Shown one piece after another: positions 17,222-26,338 of a stretch of DNA of 64,000 bases. A model generated the notes under the pieces. That model had not been told where the DNA came from, did no database searches, and was given only the letters and a program-made list of their open reading frames with translations. A program made the position numbers and the translations under genes. Source of the DNA: Microbacterium azadirachtae (GTDB lineage Bacteria; Actinomycetota; Actinomycetes; Actinomycetales; Microbacteriaceae); contig NZ_JYIT01000082.1 in assembly GCF_000956545.1 (NCBI RefSeq), positions 1-64,000 of the forward strand, given 5' to 3'. How positions within the stretch are numbered: position 1 is the stretch's first letter; each line of letters starts with the position of its first letter.

Positions 17222-17695
17222 TCAGCCGCGCAGCGACCGGATCACCTGGGCGGTGCGCAGCGCGGCGTCCGCCGCCTCGGCACCCTTGTCCTCCTTGGAG
17301 CCCTCGAGCCCGGCGCGGTCGAGACCCTGCTGCTCGTCGTCCAGCGTGAGCACGCCGAAGCCGACGGGCTTGCCCGCGTCCAGCGAGACCCGGGTGAGGC
17401 CGTCGGTGGTCGCCGCCGAGACGTACTCGAAGTGCGGGGTGCCGCCGCGGATGATCACGCCGAGCGCGACCACGGCGTCGGCGCCGCCGGCGAACGCCGC
17501 CTGCGCCGCCACGGCGAGCTCGAACGATCCCGGGACGCGCACCAGACGGTGGTTCGCCCCGGTCTCCTCGAGCACCCGCTGGGCGCCGGCGATCAGGCCG
17601 TTCGTGATCGTCTCGTGCCAGGTGCCGGCGACGATGACGACGTTCAGGCCGCTCGCGTCGAATCCTCCGGTGGTCGGTGCTCCCGCGCCGCTCAT
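17222..17695 (-). CDS. ribH: 6,7-dimethyl-8-ribityllumazine synthase
   Basis: This 157-aa enzyme condenses 5-amino-6-ribitylaminouracil with 3,4-dihydroxybutanone 4-phosphate. Family marks are GTWHETITNGLI, PGSFELAVAA and the catalytic histidine in RGGTPHFEYV. It is the last gene of the riboflavin operon and overlaps ribBA by 4 bp. Such proteins assemble into 60-mer shells or pentamers; which applies here is unknown. Confidence 0.96.
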   Translation of the reverse strand: MSGAGAPTTGGFDASGLNVVIVAGTWHETITNGLIAGAQRVLEETGANHRLVRVPGSFELAVAAQAAFAGGADAVVALGVIIRGGTPHFEYVSAATTDGLTRVSLDAGKPVGFGVLTLDDEQQGLDRAGLEGSKEDKGAEAADAALRTAQVIRSLRG

Positions 17696-18981
17696 GCGTG
17701 CTCCTCTGCGTTGTCGGCCGTGTTGGCGGCCAGGGCGGCGGCGAGCTCGGACTCGCCGATGATGTGGCCCATGCGGTCGCGCTTGGTCTCGAGGTACTGG
17801 TGGTTGTTGGGGCCGACGCCGACGATCAGGGGAACCTGCTCGATCACGTCCAGTCCCAGCTGGCGCAGCTGCGCGACCTTGTCGGTGTTGTTGGTCAGCA
17901 GCCGCACCTTCTTGACCCCGAGGTCGCTGAGGATCCCGGCCGCCGCCGCATAGTCGCGGGCGTCCGCGGGCAGACCCAGGGCGAGGTTCGCGTCGACCGT
18001 GTCGAGCCCCTCCTCCTGCAGCGCATACGCGCGCAGCTTGTTGATGAGGCCGATGCCGCGTCCCTCGTGGCCGCGCATGTAGATGACGATGCCGCCGTCC
18101 TGCTCGATGGCGTCGAGGGCGGCGTCCAGCTGGGGGCCGCACTCGCACTTCAGCGAGCCGAACGCCTCGCCGGTCAGGCACTCCGAGTGCACGCGTACGA
18201 GCGCGGTCTCGGTGGGCTCGCCGGAGACGACCGCGATGTGGTCGGTGCCGGTGATGCGGTCCTTGTAGGCGAGGAAACGGAACACCCCGTGCGTGGTGGG
18301 AACGGTCGCGTCCGCGCGCAGGCTGACCCGGCGGCGCGTGTTGCTCGCGACGCAGTCGGCCTCGTCCCGCGGGTCGACCTCGTTGAGGTGCGCGACGAGC
18401 TGCTCGATCGTGATCACCGGGATCCCGTCGCGCTCGCCGAGCTCCAGCAGACCGGGCAGGCGCATCATGCTCCCGTCCTCGGCGACGACCTCGGCGATCG
18501 CGCCGATGGGGCGCAGCCCCGCGAGACGCATCAGCTCGACCGCGGCCTCGGTGTGCCCGCCGCGCTGACGCACGCCGCCGTCCACGGCGCGCAACGGCAG
18601 CACGTGACCGGGGCGGATGAGATCGGACGGCGTCGACGCCGCGTCCGCGAGCACGTTCAGGGTGCGGGCGCGGTCGGCGGCGCTGATGCCGGTCGTGACG
18701 CCGCTCGCCGCGTCGACGCTGATCGTGTACGCGGTGCTGCGGGCGTCCTCGTTGGCCTCGACCATGGGCGGGAGGTTCAGCGCATCGGCGATGTCGGCGG
18801 GCATGGGCGCGCACAGGTAGCCGGAGGTCCAGCGCACCGTCCACGCGACCCATTCGGGGGTCGCGAGCTCGGCGGAGAGGATCACGTCGCCCTCGTTCTC
18901 GCGGTTCTCGTCGTCCGCGACGAGCACGGGGCGTCCGGCGCGGAGCGACTCCAGCGCCTCCTCGATGGTGGAAAGGCTCAT
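17692..18981 (-). CDS. ribBA: Bifunctional DHBP synthase / GTP cyclohydrolase II
   Basis: This 429-aa fusion makes both riboflavin precursors. The N-terminal RibB domain (about 1-205) shows ADDENRENEGDVI. The C-terminal RibA domain shows the zinc cysteines SECLTGEAFGSLKCECG and the catalytic segment RGHEGRGIGL. Start and stop overlap ribE and ribH by 4 bp each, indicating tight coupling. Because RibA and RibB sit in one chain, GTP and ribulose-5-phosphate branches are made in equal amounts. Confidence 0.97.
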   Translation of the reverse strand: MSLSTIEEALESLRAGRPVLVADDENRENEGDVILSAELATPEWVAWTVRWTSGYLCAPMPADIADALNLPPMVEANEDARSTAYTISVDAASGVTTGISAADRARTLNVLADAASTPSDLIRPGHVLPLRAVDGGVRQRGGHTEAAVELMRLAGLRPIGAIAEVVAEDGSMMRLPGLLELGERDGIPVITIEQLVAHLNEVDPRDEADCVASNTRRRVSLRADATVPTTHGVFRFLAYKDRITGTDHIAVVSGEPTETALVRVHSECLTGEAFGSLKCECGPQLDAALDAIEQDGGIVIYMRGHEGRGIGLINKLRAYALQEEGLDTVDANLALGLPADARDYAAAAGILSDLGVKKVRLLTNNTDKVAQLRQLGLDVIEQVPLIVGVGPNNHQYLETKRDRMGHIIGESELAAALAANTADNAEEHA

Positions 18982-19646
18982 CGCGAGCCTCCTTCCGTTG
19001 TGACGGCGCGGTCGGCGCCGGGGACTGCGGGGTCGCCCGCGGCACGGAAGGCGAGCAGGCGCTCCACGTGCCGGGCGAGGATGTCGGTCTCGAGGTTCAC
19101 GCGGTCGCCGACGGCGCGGGTTCCGAGCGTGGTGGCGGCGAGGGTCTCGGGGATCAGGGACACCTCGAACCACGCGGCGTCCGCGGCCGGCGCGCTTACG
19201 GCGCTGACGGTCAGCGAGGTGCCGTCGACGGAGATGGATCCCTTGTCCACGACGAGCGGTGCGAGGTCGCCGGGCAGCGAGATCCGCAGCACGCTCCACT
19301 GGGCGCCGGGTCGCACCTCGAGCACCTCGCCGACGCCGTCGACGTGGCCCTGCACGATGTGCCCGCCCAGCCGGGCGCCGACCGGCATGGCCTTCTCGAT
19401 GTTGACGCGGGTGCCCACCGTCGCGCCGCCGATCGCGGCCACGTCGAGCGTCTGCTTCATGACGTCCGCGTCGAACGTCTCGGCGGTCGACGCGACCACG
19501 GTCAGGCACACCCCGCTCACGGCGATCGACTCGCCGTGCACCGCGTCGGACGCGGCCCGGGGGGCGCGCACGGTCAGGCGCCAGCCGTCTCCCTCGGGCG
19601 TGATCGCCGTGATCTCGCCGATCTCCTCGATGATTCCGGTGAACAT
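18978..19646 (-). CDS. ribE: Riboflavin synthase
   Basis: This 222-aa enzyme dismutates two lumazines to riboflavin. It begins with the canonical MFTGIIEE and contains two internally repeated lumazine-binding domains, visible through ESIAVSGVCLTV in the first and KGSISVDGTSLTV in the second. The C-terminal tail of about 20 residues is a little longer than usual. It overlaps ribD by one base (TGATG) and ribBA by four. Confidence 0.96.
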   Translation of the reverse strand: MFTGIIEEIGEITAITPEGDGWRLTVRAPRAASDAVHGESIAVSGVCLTVVASTAETFDADVMKQTLDVAAIGGATVGTRVNIEKAMPVGARLGGHIVQGHVDGVGEVLEVRPGAQWSVLRISLPGDLAPLVVDKGSISVDGTSLTVSAVSAPAADAAWFEVSLIPETLAATTLGTRAVGDRVNLETDILARHVERLLAFRAAGDPAVPGADRAVTTEGGSR

Positions 19647-20695
19647 CAGGCGTCTCCTTCGTTCCGGGATGTGTTCTCGCCCGACGTCAGCGGGCGGGCG
19701 ATCGCCAGCAGATCCGGGCCCAGCGGCAGCCACTCGTCGACGACGAGCCGGTGCGCCTCGTCGATCGAGGTCACGCCGATGTCGGTGAGCGCGAGCCGCG
19801 GGCCGCCGAGCAGGACCGGGGCGACATACGCGAGGACCTGGTCGGCGAGGCCGGCCGCGACGAAGGCGCTCGCCAGGGTCGGACCCCCCTCGACGAACAC
19901 GCGCTGGACGCCGCGTTCCCGCAGCTCCGCGAGCACCGCGTCGAGCTCGTGACCGGAGTAGAACAGGGGGGCGTGCGGGTGCCGGCGCACGGCCGCGTCG
20001 GCCGGTGTCGTCCGCGAGCCGATCACGACGGGGATCGGCTGATGGGGGAGCAGTGCGTCGCCGTCGCGCGCGGTGAGCGCGGGGTCGTCGGCGAGCACCG
20101 TGCCGGTGCCCACCACGATGGCGTCCGCGGCGGCGCGGCGGCGGTGCACGTCGGCCCGTGCCTCGGGGCCGGTGATCCACTGGCTGGATCCGTCCGCCGC
20201 GGCGGCGCGGCCGTCCAGGCTCTGCGCCCACTTCACGGTGACGTGCGGGCGCCCCAGGCGCTGCACCGTCAGCCAGTCGCCGATGAGCGCCTCCGCCGCA
20301 TCGGCCTGCTCCCCGGACTCGACATCGATGCCGGCCGCGCGCATCCGCTCTGCGCCGCCGCCGGACACGACTCCCGGATCGTCCAGCGCGTACACGACGC
20401 GGGCGACGCCGGCGTCGATGAGCGCCTGTGCGCAGGGTCCGGTGCGGCCCGTGTGGTTGCAGGGCTCGAGCGTGACCACGGCGGTGGCGCCGCGGAGCTG
20501 TTCCGGGGCGAGCTTCGAGAGCGCGTCGACCTCGGCGTGCGGCGTGCCGGATCCGCGATGCCACCCGTCGGCGAGCATCTCGCCGCTCGGGGAGAGGATC
20601 ACGGCGCCGACCTGCGGATTCAGGCCACGGGGTCCGCGGCGCGCGACCTCGAGAGCGTGCGCCATCGCTGCGCGCTCTGCCGCTGTCGCCGTCAT
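19646..20695 (-). CDS. ribD: Riboflavin deaminase/reductase
   Basis: This 349-aa bifunctional enzyme deaminates and then reduces the pyrimidine intermediate. The deaminase domain (1-150) has the zinc motifs HAEVDAL and EPCNHTGRTGPC. The reductase domain (150-349) has VKWAQSLDGR and VFVEGGPTLASAF. The ATG at 20695 is chosen because GAAGAAGG precedes it and because longer starts would run into the FMN riboswitch. It is the first gene of ribD-ribE-ribBA-ribH. Confidence 0.96.
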   Translation of the reverse strand: MTATAAERAAMAHALEVARRGPRGLNPQVGAVILSPSGEMLADGWHRGSGTPHAEVDALSKLAPEQLRGATAVVTLEPCNHTGRTGPCAQALIDAGVARVVYALDDPGVVSGGGAERMRAAGIDVESGEQADAAEALIGDWLTVQRLGRPHVTVKWAQSLDGRAAAADGSSQWITGPEARADVHRRRAAADAIVVGTGTVLADDPALTARDGDALLPHQPIPVVIGSRTTPADAAVRRHPHAPLFYSGHELDAVLAELRERGVQRVFVEGGPTLASAFVAAGLADQVLAYVAPVLLGGPRLALTDIGVTSIDEAHRLVVDEWLPLGPDLLAIARPLTSGENTSRNEGDA

Positions 20696-20749
20696 GTCGC
20701 CTTCTTCGTCCTTGTTCAGGGAGTCGGGGTCGGGCGCACGACGATCGTG

Positions 20750-20895
20750 CGTGCTTCCTCTCATCCGGACTCGCAAGCTCTCGCTCGCATCACCGTCGGT
20801 CCCGGAATTCCACCGGATCGGCCTCGGATCCCGGTCGGATCCTCGGTTCGCGGACTGTCACCGCCGGTTCGGATTCTCACCGACCCCGGAGCACG
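20750..20895 (-). ncRNA. FMN riboswitch (RFN element)
   Basis: On the minus strand, 55 bp upstream of ribD, lies a full RFN element. Conserved segments in order are CGGGGTCGGTGAGAATCCG, ACCGGCGGTGACAGTCCG, GGTGGAATTCCGG, ACCGACGGTGA, AGTCCGGATGAGAGGAAG. The closing P1 helix pairs CGTGCT (20895-20890) with AGCACG (20755-20750). Directly downstream, CGCACG-ATCGT-CGTGCG can form a hairpin that shares bases with the 3' side of P1, so the two are mutually exclusive and may form the switch. No T tract follows, so translational or Rho-dependent control is more likely than an intrinsic terminator. Confidence 0.95.
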
Positions 20896-20978
20896 TTGTG
20901 TTGCTCTCAGCTTAGTCAACGCGCCGGTTCCGGTTTCATTCCGGCGGATGCATCTATGACGTCCCATGTCGCGGTCGG

Positions 20979-21854
20979 CTACTTCAGCAGCCGGGACAGT
21001 CGCCGGTCCGCGAGCACCTTGCCGCCGGTCTGACAGGTGGGGCAGTACTCGAGCGAGCGGTCGGCGAAGAACACGCTGCGCACCGTGTCGCCGCAGACGG
21101 GACAGGCCTCGCCCCGGCGGGCGTGCACCTGCATGCCGCGCCTCTTCGCGTCCTTGAGGTCGGCCGGCGGCTTGCCGCTCGCGGCGGCGACGGCCTCGCG
21201 CAGCGTGGTCTGCATCGCGTCGTACAGCCGCGTCACGTCGTCGTCGCCGAGGCCTCCGGCGGGCGCGTACGGCGACATCCGGGCGGCGTGCAGGATCTCG
21301 TCGGAGTAGGCGTTGCCGATGCCGCCGATCACGCCCTGGTCGCGCAGCAGCCCCTTGATCTGCGTGCGCCTGCCCTCGAGCAGCGCGGCGAACGCGTCAC
21401 GGGTGAACGCCGGGTCCAGCGGATCCGGCCCGAGCCGGGCGATTCCGGGGACCTCGGCCGGATCCCGCACGACGTACACGGCGAGGGACTTCTTCGTGCC
21501 GGCCTCGGTGAGGTCGAACCCGCTGCCGTCGTCGAACGCCACGCGCAGCGCGATCGGAGACTTCCCGGGCCGGATCAGCGTGGTCGGCAGGGCGTCGTAC
21601 CAGCGCAGCCAGCCGGCCTTGGCGAGGTGGAACACGAGGTGCAGCCCCGGCTCCGCGGCGCTCTCCAGCGTCAGATCCAGGTACTTGCCATGCCGCGTCG
21701 CCGCGCGGACAGTGGACCCGGGCAGCGCCGTCACCGGCGGGTCGTAGGTCTTGAGCGCGGAGATCGCCGACACGGACGCGCGCGTGACCTTCAGCCCGAC
21801 CGCGCGCTCGGCGAGGAAGTCGACCAGCCCTTGCACCTCTGGCATCTCCGGCAT
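20979..21854 (-). CDS. Fpg/Nei-family DNA glycosylase
   Basis: This 291-aa base-excision repair enzyme removes oxidised bases and nicks the strand. After loss of Met1 the catalytic proline and glutamate are in PEMPEVQ; the conserved lysine K57 is in RHGKYLDL. The H2TH segment includes IGGIGNAYSDEIL, and the C-terminal zinc finger is CPVCGDTVRSVFFADRSLEYC followed by PTCQ. About 16 residues extend beyond the usual CQ end, common in an actinobacterial subgroup. Whether it prefers 8-oxoguanine or oxidised pyrimidines cannot be told. It is a single gene. Confidence 0.93.
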   Translation of the reverse strand: MPEMPEVQGLVDFLAERAVGLKVTRASVSAISALKTYDPPVTALPGSTVRAATRHGKYLDLTLESAAEPGLHLVFHLAKAGWLRWYDALPTTLIRPGKSPIALRVAFDDGSGFDLTEAGTKKSLAVYVVRDPAEVPGIARLGPDPLDPAFTRDAFAALLEGRRTQIKGLLRDQGVIGGIGNAYSDEILHAARMSPYAPAGGLGDDDVTRLYDAMQTTLREAVAAASGKPPADLKDAKRRGMQVHARRGEACPVCGDTVRSVFFADRSLEYCPTCQTGGKVLADRRLSRLLK

Positions 21855-21911
21855 GGGAACATCCTGCCACCGGAGGACGACATCGGGGCCGCCGACCGGG
21901 ACCGCGGCCGG

Positions 21912-22481
21912 TCAGCCGAGGTCGATCGGCCAGTCCACCGGCGTGCGGTCGTCGGTGCGCAGCAGCCCGCCGCTCCATCCGTCGTCCCGCCCGCGCGGAC
22001 CGGCCAGTCCCTGGCGCAGGAGACCCTCATAGCGGAACCCGAGCGCCCGGGCGCTCCGCGCCGAGGGGACGTTGCCGACCACCGCGCGCCACCGGATGCG
22101 GGCCAGGCCCAGCTCGGCGAACCCCCAGTCGATGACGGCACGGGCCGCCTCGGTGAGGTACCCGCGGCCGCGCGCCGGCGCGGCGACCCAGTAGCCGAGC
22201 TCGGCATCGCCGCCGGTCGGGTGATCGACGATGTGGTGCAGGCCGATGGATGCGACGAGCTCGCCGTCGGCGTATGCCGCCCACACGGTCTCGGATCCGT
22301 CCTCCCACCACTCGCCGATGAGGCGGACGAAGTCCTCGGCGTCGGCGCGGACGTAGGGGCTCGGCACTGTGGTCCACCGCGGGATCTCCGGATCCTGGCA
22401 CGCCGTCGTGATCGCGTCGACATCGGCGGACGTCGGGGCGTGCAGGATCAGGCGGGGTGTGCGCAGCTCGACCGGTTCCAT
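21912..22481 (-). CDS. GNAT acetyltransferase, RimJ/RimL-like
   Basis: This 189-aa protein has the Acetyltransf_3 pattern. It begins LRTPRLILHAPTSAD, the acetyl-CoA-binding loop is PARGRGYLTEAARAVIDWGF, and the ARSARALGFRYEGLLR segment closes the fold. Members acetylate N-terminal amines of proteins or small molecules; the substrate here is unknown. It lies 57 bp upstream of the glycosylase gene in the same direction, with no strong link. Confidence 0.88.
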   Translation of the reverse strand: MEPVELRTPRLILHAPTSADVDAITTACQDPEIPRWTTVPSPYVRADAEDFVRLIGEWWEDGSETVWAAYADGELVASIGLHHIVDHPTGGDAELGYWVAAPARGRGYLTEAARAVIDWGFAELGLARIRWRAVVGNVPSARSARALGFRYEGLLRQGLAGPRGRDDGWSGGLLRTDDRTPVDWPIDLG

Positions 22482-22538
22482 CGGCCCAGCCTAGGCCCCG
22501 CCGCCGGCTCCCCTGGTGGCTGTCCCGACCACCCGCGT

Positions 22539-22609
22539 ACACAACGCAGGAGAAAAGGGGTCCAACTCCCGGATGAGTCCGGGCAGGGACCTGATCTCCT
22601 GCGTTGTGT
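22539..22609. repeat. Intergenic palindrome, AACGCAGGAGA family, copy 1
   Basis: A perfect 15-bp inverted repeat (ACACAACGCAGGAGA at 22539-22553 with its complement at 22595-22609) closes a 71-bp element. The interior also pairs in part (GGTCC with GGACC and CCCGGA with TCCGGG), giving a long imperfect hairpin. The same arm core recurs about 390 bp away. Confidence 0.85.
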
Positions 22610-22721
22610 TCGCGCGGGGCCGCTGACCAGGACCTCCTGCACAGATCAGGCCACGGAGCAGTTGTCCACCGATCACGTGAGGGCGCCTCCATGTCGGTGC
22701 GCGCACGGGAACGATCGCCGT

Positions 22722-22919
22722 ATGGCTGACGTCGACGCGTTCGGGATTCCGCTGGACCGCTCCCTCTCCGGGTGGGCCCCGCAGGAGCGGGATCGATGGC
22801 GCGACCTCGCGCTCGCTGCACGAGGGCATGTCTGCATCCGGCCCACCGCCAGCATGGTCCTCACCACGCCCCGCGTGCTCACGGATGCCGTCCGGGCTCT
22901 TCTGGCCCTTCGCCGCTGA
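22722..22919 (+). CDS. Hypothetical 65-aa protein between two palindromes
   Basis: An ATG-initiated 65-codon frame encodes a soluble, arginine-rich protein. Its C-terminal half (CIRPTASMVLTTPRVLTDAV) looks like ordinary protein rather than GC-bias noise. No Shine-Dalgarno sequence is evident and no family is recognised. It is the only plausible gene in the 550 bp between the GNAT and trpS genes, and it is framed by two copies of one palindrome family. Confidence 0.45.
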   Translation: MADVDAFGIPLDRSLSGWAPQERDRWRDLALAARGHVCIRPTASMVLTTPRVLTDAVRALLALRR

Positions 22920-22932
22920 GGCGGAGAGACAG

Positions 22933-22995
22933 AACGCAGGAGAATCGGCGCCGAAGGGCCCCGGATCGCCGGAGGGGAGTCGAATCTCCTGCGTT
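22933..22995. repeat. Intergenic palindrome, AACGCAGGAGA family, copy 2
   Basis: Arms AACGCAGGAGA (22933-22943) and its complement (22985-22995) match the core of the copy at 22539. Pairing extends beyond the core with one mismatch (AGAATCG against AGATTCG). The 41-nt interior holds GGGCCCCGGATC, resembling the interior of the unrelated palindrome at 3196. It begins 14 bp after the small ORF and ends 38 bp before the trpS stop. Confidence 0.82.
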
Positions 22996-23032
22996 GCGTC
23001 GGTGCGCGGGCGTGCAACCCACGGCACCGGGC

Positions 23033-24046
<1,014 letters not shown>

Positions 24047-24085
24047 CTACGGGGACGGCACACAGCCCCCCGACCGCAGCCTCGG

Positions 24086-24979
24086 TCAGTACGTGTAGTC
24101 GACGATGACCGGCGTGTGGTCGCTCCACCGCTCGGCGTACGTGGCGGCCCGGGCGACGCGATAGTTCGTCGCCCGTGCCGCGAGGGGCGCCGTGGCGAGG
24201 TGGTAGTCGATCCGCCAGCCGGAGTCGTTGTCGAAGGCCTGGCCGCGCATCGTCCACCAGGTGTACGGACCGGGGACCTCGCCGGCTGCAGCGCGCCCGA
24301 CGTCGACCCAGCCGAGCCCCTTGCCATCACCCTCCGTGACGAAGGGGCGCGTGTCGCTGAGCTGGCCCACCATTCCGCGGCCGACGCCCTCCTGACCGAT
24401 CGCCGGTTCGCCCGCGGCTCCGAGGAATCGGTCGAAATAAGCCCGTTCACGGGCGAGGAAGCCGGCCTTCTTGACGTTCCCCTTCCAGTTCAGGATGTCG
24501 AGGGGGCGATGAGCGACGTTCAGGTCGCCCGTCACCAGCGCCAGGGCTCCGTCGGCGCCGAGCTCGCCCATGCGGACGGTCATCGCGTCGAGGAACTTCC
24601 ACTTCTCGTCCTGCTTCGGGCTGTCTGCCTCCCCGCTGTGCACGTAGGCGCTGACCACCGTGAGGGGAGTGCCGCCGAGCGCGAAGTCGGCCTCGAGCCA
24701 GCGCCCCTTGGAGTCGAACTCGTCGGGCCCGAACGCGGTCCGCGAGGCGAGCGCGGGCTCGCGGCTCAGCACGGCGACGCCGGCGCGGCCCTTCGCGGTG
24801 GCCTCGTCGTGCAGGATCGACCAGCCGGGGAACGCGGCCTCGAGGTGCTCGTCCTGGGCGCGCACCTCCTGCAGGGTCAGCACATCGACCTCTGCCTCGT
24901 CGAGCCAGCCGTGCATTCCGTTGCGGACCGCGGCGCGGATCCCGTTGACGTTGACCGTGGCGATACGCAGGTGGGGCAT
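24086..24979 (-). CDS. xthA: Exodeoxyribonuclease III / AP endonuclease
   Basis: This 297-aa enzyme of the endonuclease/exonuclease/phosphatase fold cleaves abasic sites. Key motifs are VNVNGIRAAVRNG, LQEVRAQ with the metal-binding glutamate, TGDLNVAHRPLD, and the C-terminal DYHLATAPL and WSDHTPVIVDY. It sits 9 bp after the YihY gene on the same strand, with trpS next, suggesting one transcript. With the glycosylase at 20979 the region carries two base-excision repair steps. Confidence 0.95.
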   Translation of the reverse strand: MPHLRIATVNVNGIRAAVRNGMHGWLDEAEVDVLTLQEVRAQDEHLEAAFPGWSILHDEATAKGRAGVAVLSREPALASRTAFGPDEFDSKGRWLEADFALGGTPLTVVSAYVHSGEADSPKQDEKWKFLDAMTVRMGELGADGALALVTGDLNVAHRPLDILNWKGNVKKAGFLARERAYFDRFLGAAGEPAIGQEGVGRGMVGQLSDTRPFVTEGDGKGLGWVDVGRAAAGEVPGPYTWWTMRGQAFDNDSGWRIDYHLATAPLAARATNYRVARAATYAERWSDHTPVIVDYTY

Positions 24980-24988
24980 GGATCCAGC

Positions 24989-26218
24989 CTAACGAGCGCC
25001 TCCGACATCGCCGTCCGCAGCCGCAGGGCCGGCGTCGCCGCGTCGCGGACCCTCGAGCAGCAGGCGGAGCAGGCCTTCTTCGTCCGCCGGGGGAGGAGCG
25101 GCAGCGGCCTCGTCGGCGAGCGCGTCGCCCCACTCCTCGCGCGCCGCGCGCACGGCCCTGGCGGCCGATCGACGGCGCCACCAGGGTGCGGCGTCGTACT
25201 CCTGCTCCGCGCGTCGCAGGCGCACCTCGGCCGCGAGCGAGAGGGCGGCGAGCTCGGCGCGCCGAGCGGCGTCCTCGTCGACCTCCTGCAGCGGCTGGTC
25301 GCGGTCTTCCGCGGTCAGCGCGATCCATGCGGCGGCGACCAGGATCACGACCGCCACCCAGCGGCACCACAGCAGCATGGCCACGACCACGGCGAACGTC
25401 GCGAGCAGCGGGTTGCCGGGCGTGTGCGCGAGCAGCAGGCCCGCGCCGAGCTGCAGCACCACCACCGCGCCGCCGCCGAGCATCGAGCCGGGCAGGATCG
25501 TGCGCCAGGCGAGCCGCGTGCCCGTGAGGAAGCGGACCAGCAGCGCGATCGCCGCAGAGTCGAGCGCGAACATGACCACGACCGATGCCGCGCGCGTCAG
25601 CAAGTCGAACACTGCGGCGCCGAGCTGCCACCCCAGCAGGTCGAGCATCTGGCGCAGCGCCCACACCCCGACGAAGCCGAGGACGGATCCGACCAGCAGG
25701 GCCAGACCGAACAGGATCCCGGCCACGCCGTCGCGCAGCTTCAGCAGCACGAAGCTGCGGCTGTCGTAGGGCAGGCCGAAGATGTCGCGCACGGCCCGCC
25801 GGGTGAAGGTGACCGCCGTGATGCCGGTCCAGGCGACGACCGCGGCGGCCACGATGCCCGTGACGCTGAGCACGCCGCTGGCCTCGGAGGCGAGCGCCTG
25901 CACGTCCTCGGGATGGACGAGGCCGTGATCGCTGATGATGCCGGGGATGTAGCTGTTGGCGATCGCGGTGAGCAGGGCGATCGCCCGCGCGCTTCCGCCG
26001 AGCCAGAGCCCGGCCGAGGCGAAGCCGATGTAGAGCAGGCCGAACACGGCGAAGAGCCCCTGGTAGCTCATGCCCGCCGAGAGCAGGAAGCCGTTGCGCT
26101 GCAGGAACCGGCGCCAGACCCTGATCGGGAACGCCTGCATCGTGCGGCGGGTGAGCGCGGCGGCGCGCTCGATCGGCGCCTCGAGCCGCGCTCTCAGCTC
26201 AGAATCGGATTCCGCCAC
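24989..26218 (-). CDS. YihY/virulence factor BrkB family membrane protein
   Basis: This 409-aa protein has about six transmembrane helices between residues 40 and 310. YihY hallmarks are FLLSAGMSYQGLFAVFGLLY, AVTFTRRAVRDIFGLP and GAVVVLQLGAGLLL. A charged 100-residue cytoplasmic tail rich in alanine, glutamate and arginine follows. The family was once called RNase BN, which is now considered wrong; its function is unsettled. The start is GTG. It precedes xthA by 9 bp. Confidence 0.9.
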   Translation of the reverse strand: MAESDSELRARLEAPIERAAALTRRTMQAFPIRVWRRFLQRNGFLLSAGMSYQGLFAVFGLLYIGFASAGLWLGGSARAIALLTAIANSYIPGIISDHGLVHPEDVQALASEASGVLSVTGIVAAAVVAWTGITAVTFTRRAVRDIFGLPYDSRSFVLLKLRDGVAGILFGLALLVGSVLGFVGVWALRQMLDLLGWQLGAAVFDLLTRAASVVVMFALDSAAIALLVRFLTGTRLAWRTILPGSMLGGGAVVVLQLGAGLLLAHTPGNPLLATFAVVVAMLLWCRWVAVVILVAAAWIALTAEDRDQPLQEVDEDAARRAELAALSLAAEVRLRRAEQEYDAAPWWRRRSAARAVRAAREEWGDALADEAAAAPPPADEEGLLRLLLEGPRRGDAGPAAADGDVGGAR

Positions 26219-26274
26219 GCCTTCACCCTAGCGACCGCCGGCCCTCGTCCTGCCGCGCTCGCCCGCGAACGGGA

Positions 26275-26308
26275 AGAGGCGCCACCCCGCTGCGGGGATG
26301 GCGCCTCT
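26275..26308 (-). terminator. Terminator of the sdh operon
   Basis: Arms AGAGGCGCCA-CCCCG (26275-26289) and CGGGG-A-TGGCGCCTCT (26293-26308) form a 15-bp stem with a one-base bulge and a 3-nt loop. It lies 31 bp past the sdhB stop and separates sdh from the yihY operon. Confidence 0.85.
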
Positions 26309-26338
26309 CGGACCGTTCGACGGTCTCAGGACCTGGTC

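Noticed and set aside
20696-20776. Longer ribD start at 20776
   Set aside because: It would overlap the 3' end of the FMN riboswitch and adds an unconserved tail; the ATG at 20695 has a ribosome binding site.
24989-26218. Ribonuclease BN call for the YihY protein
   Set aside because: The old family name rests on a mistaken gene assignment; no nuclease motif is present.
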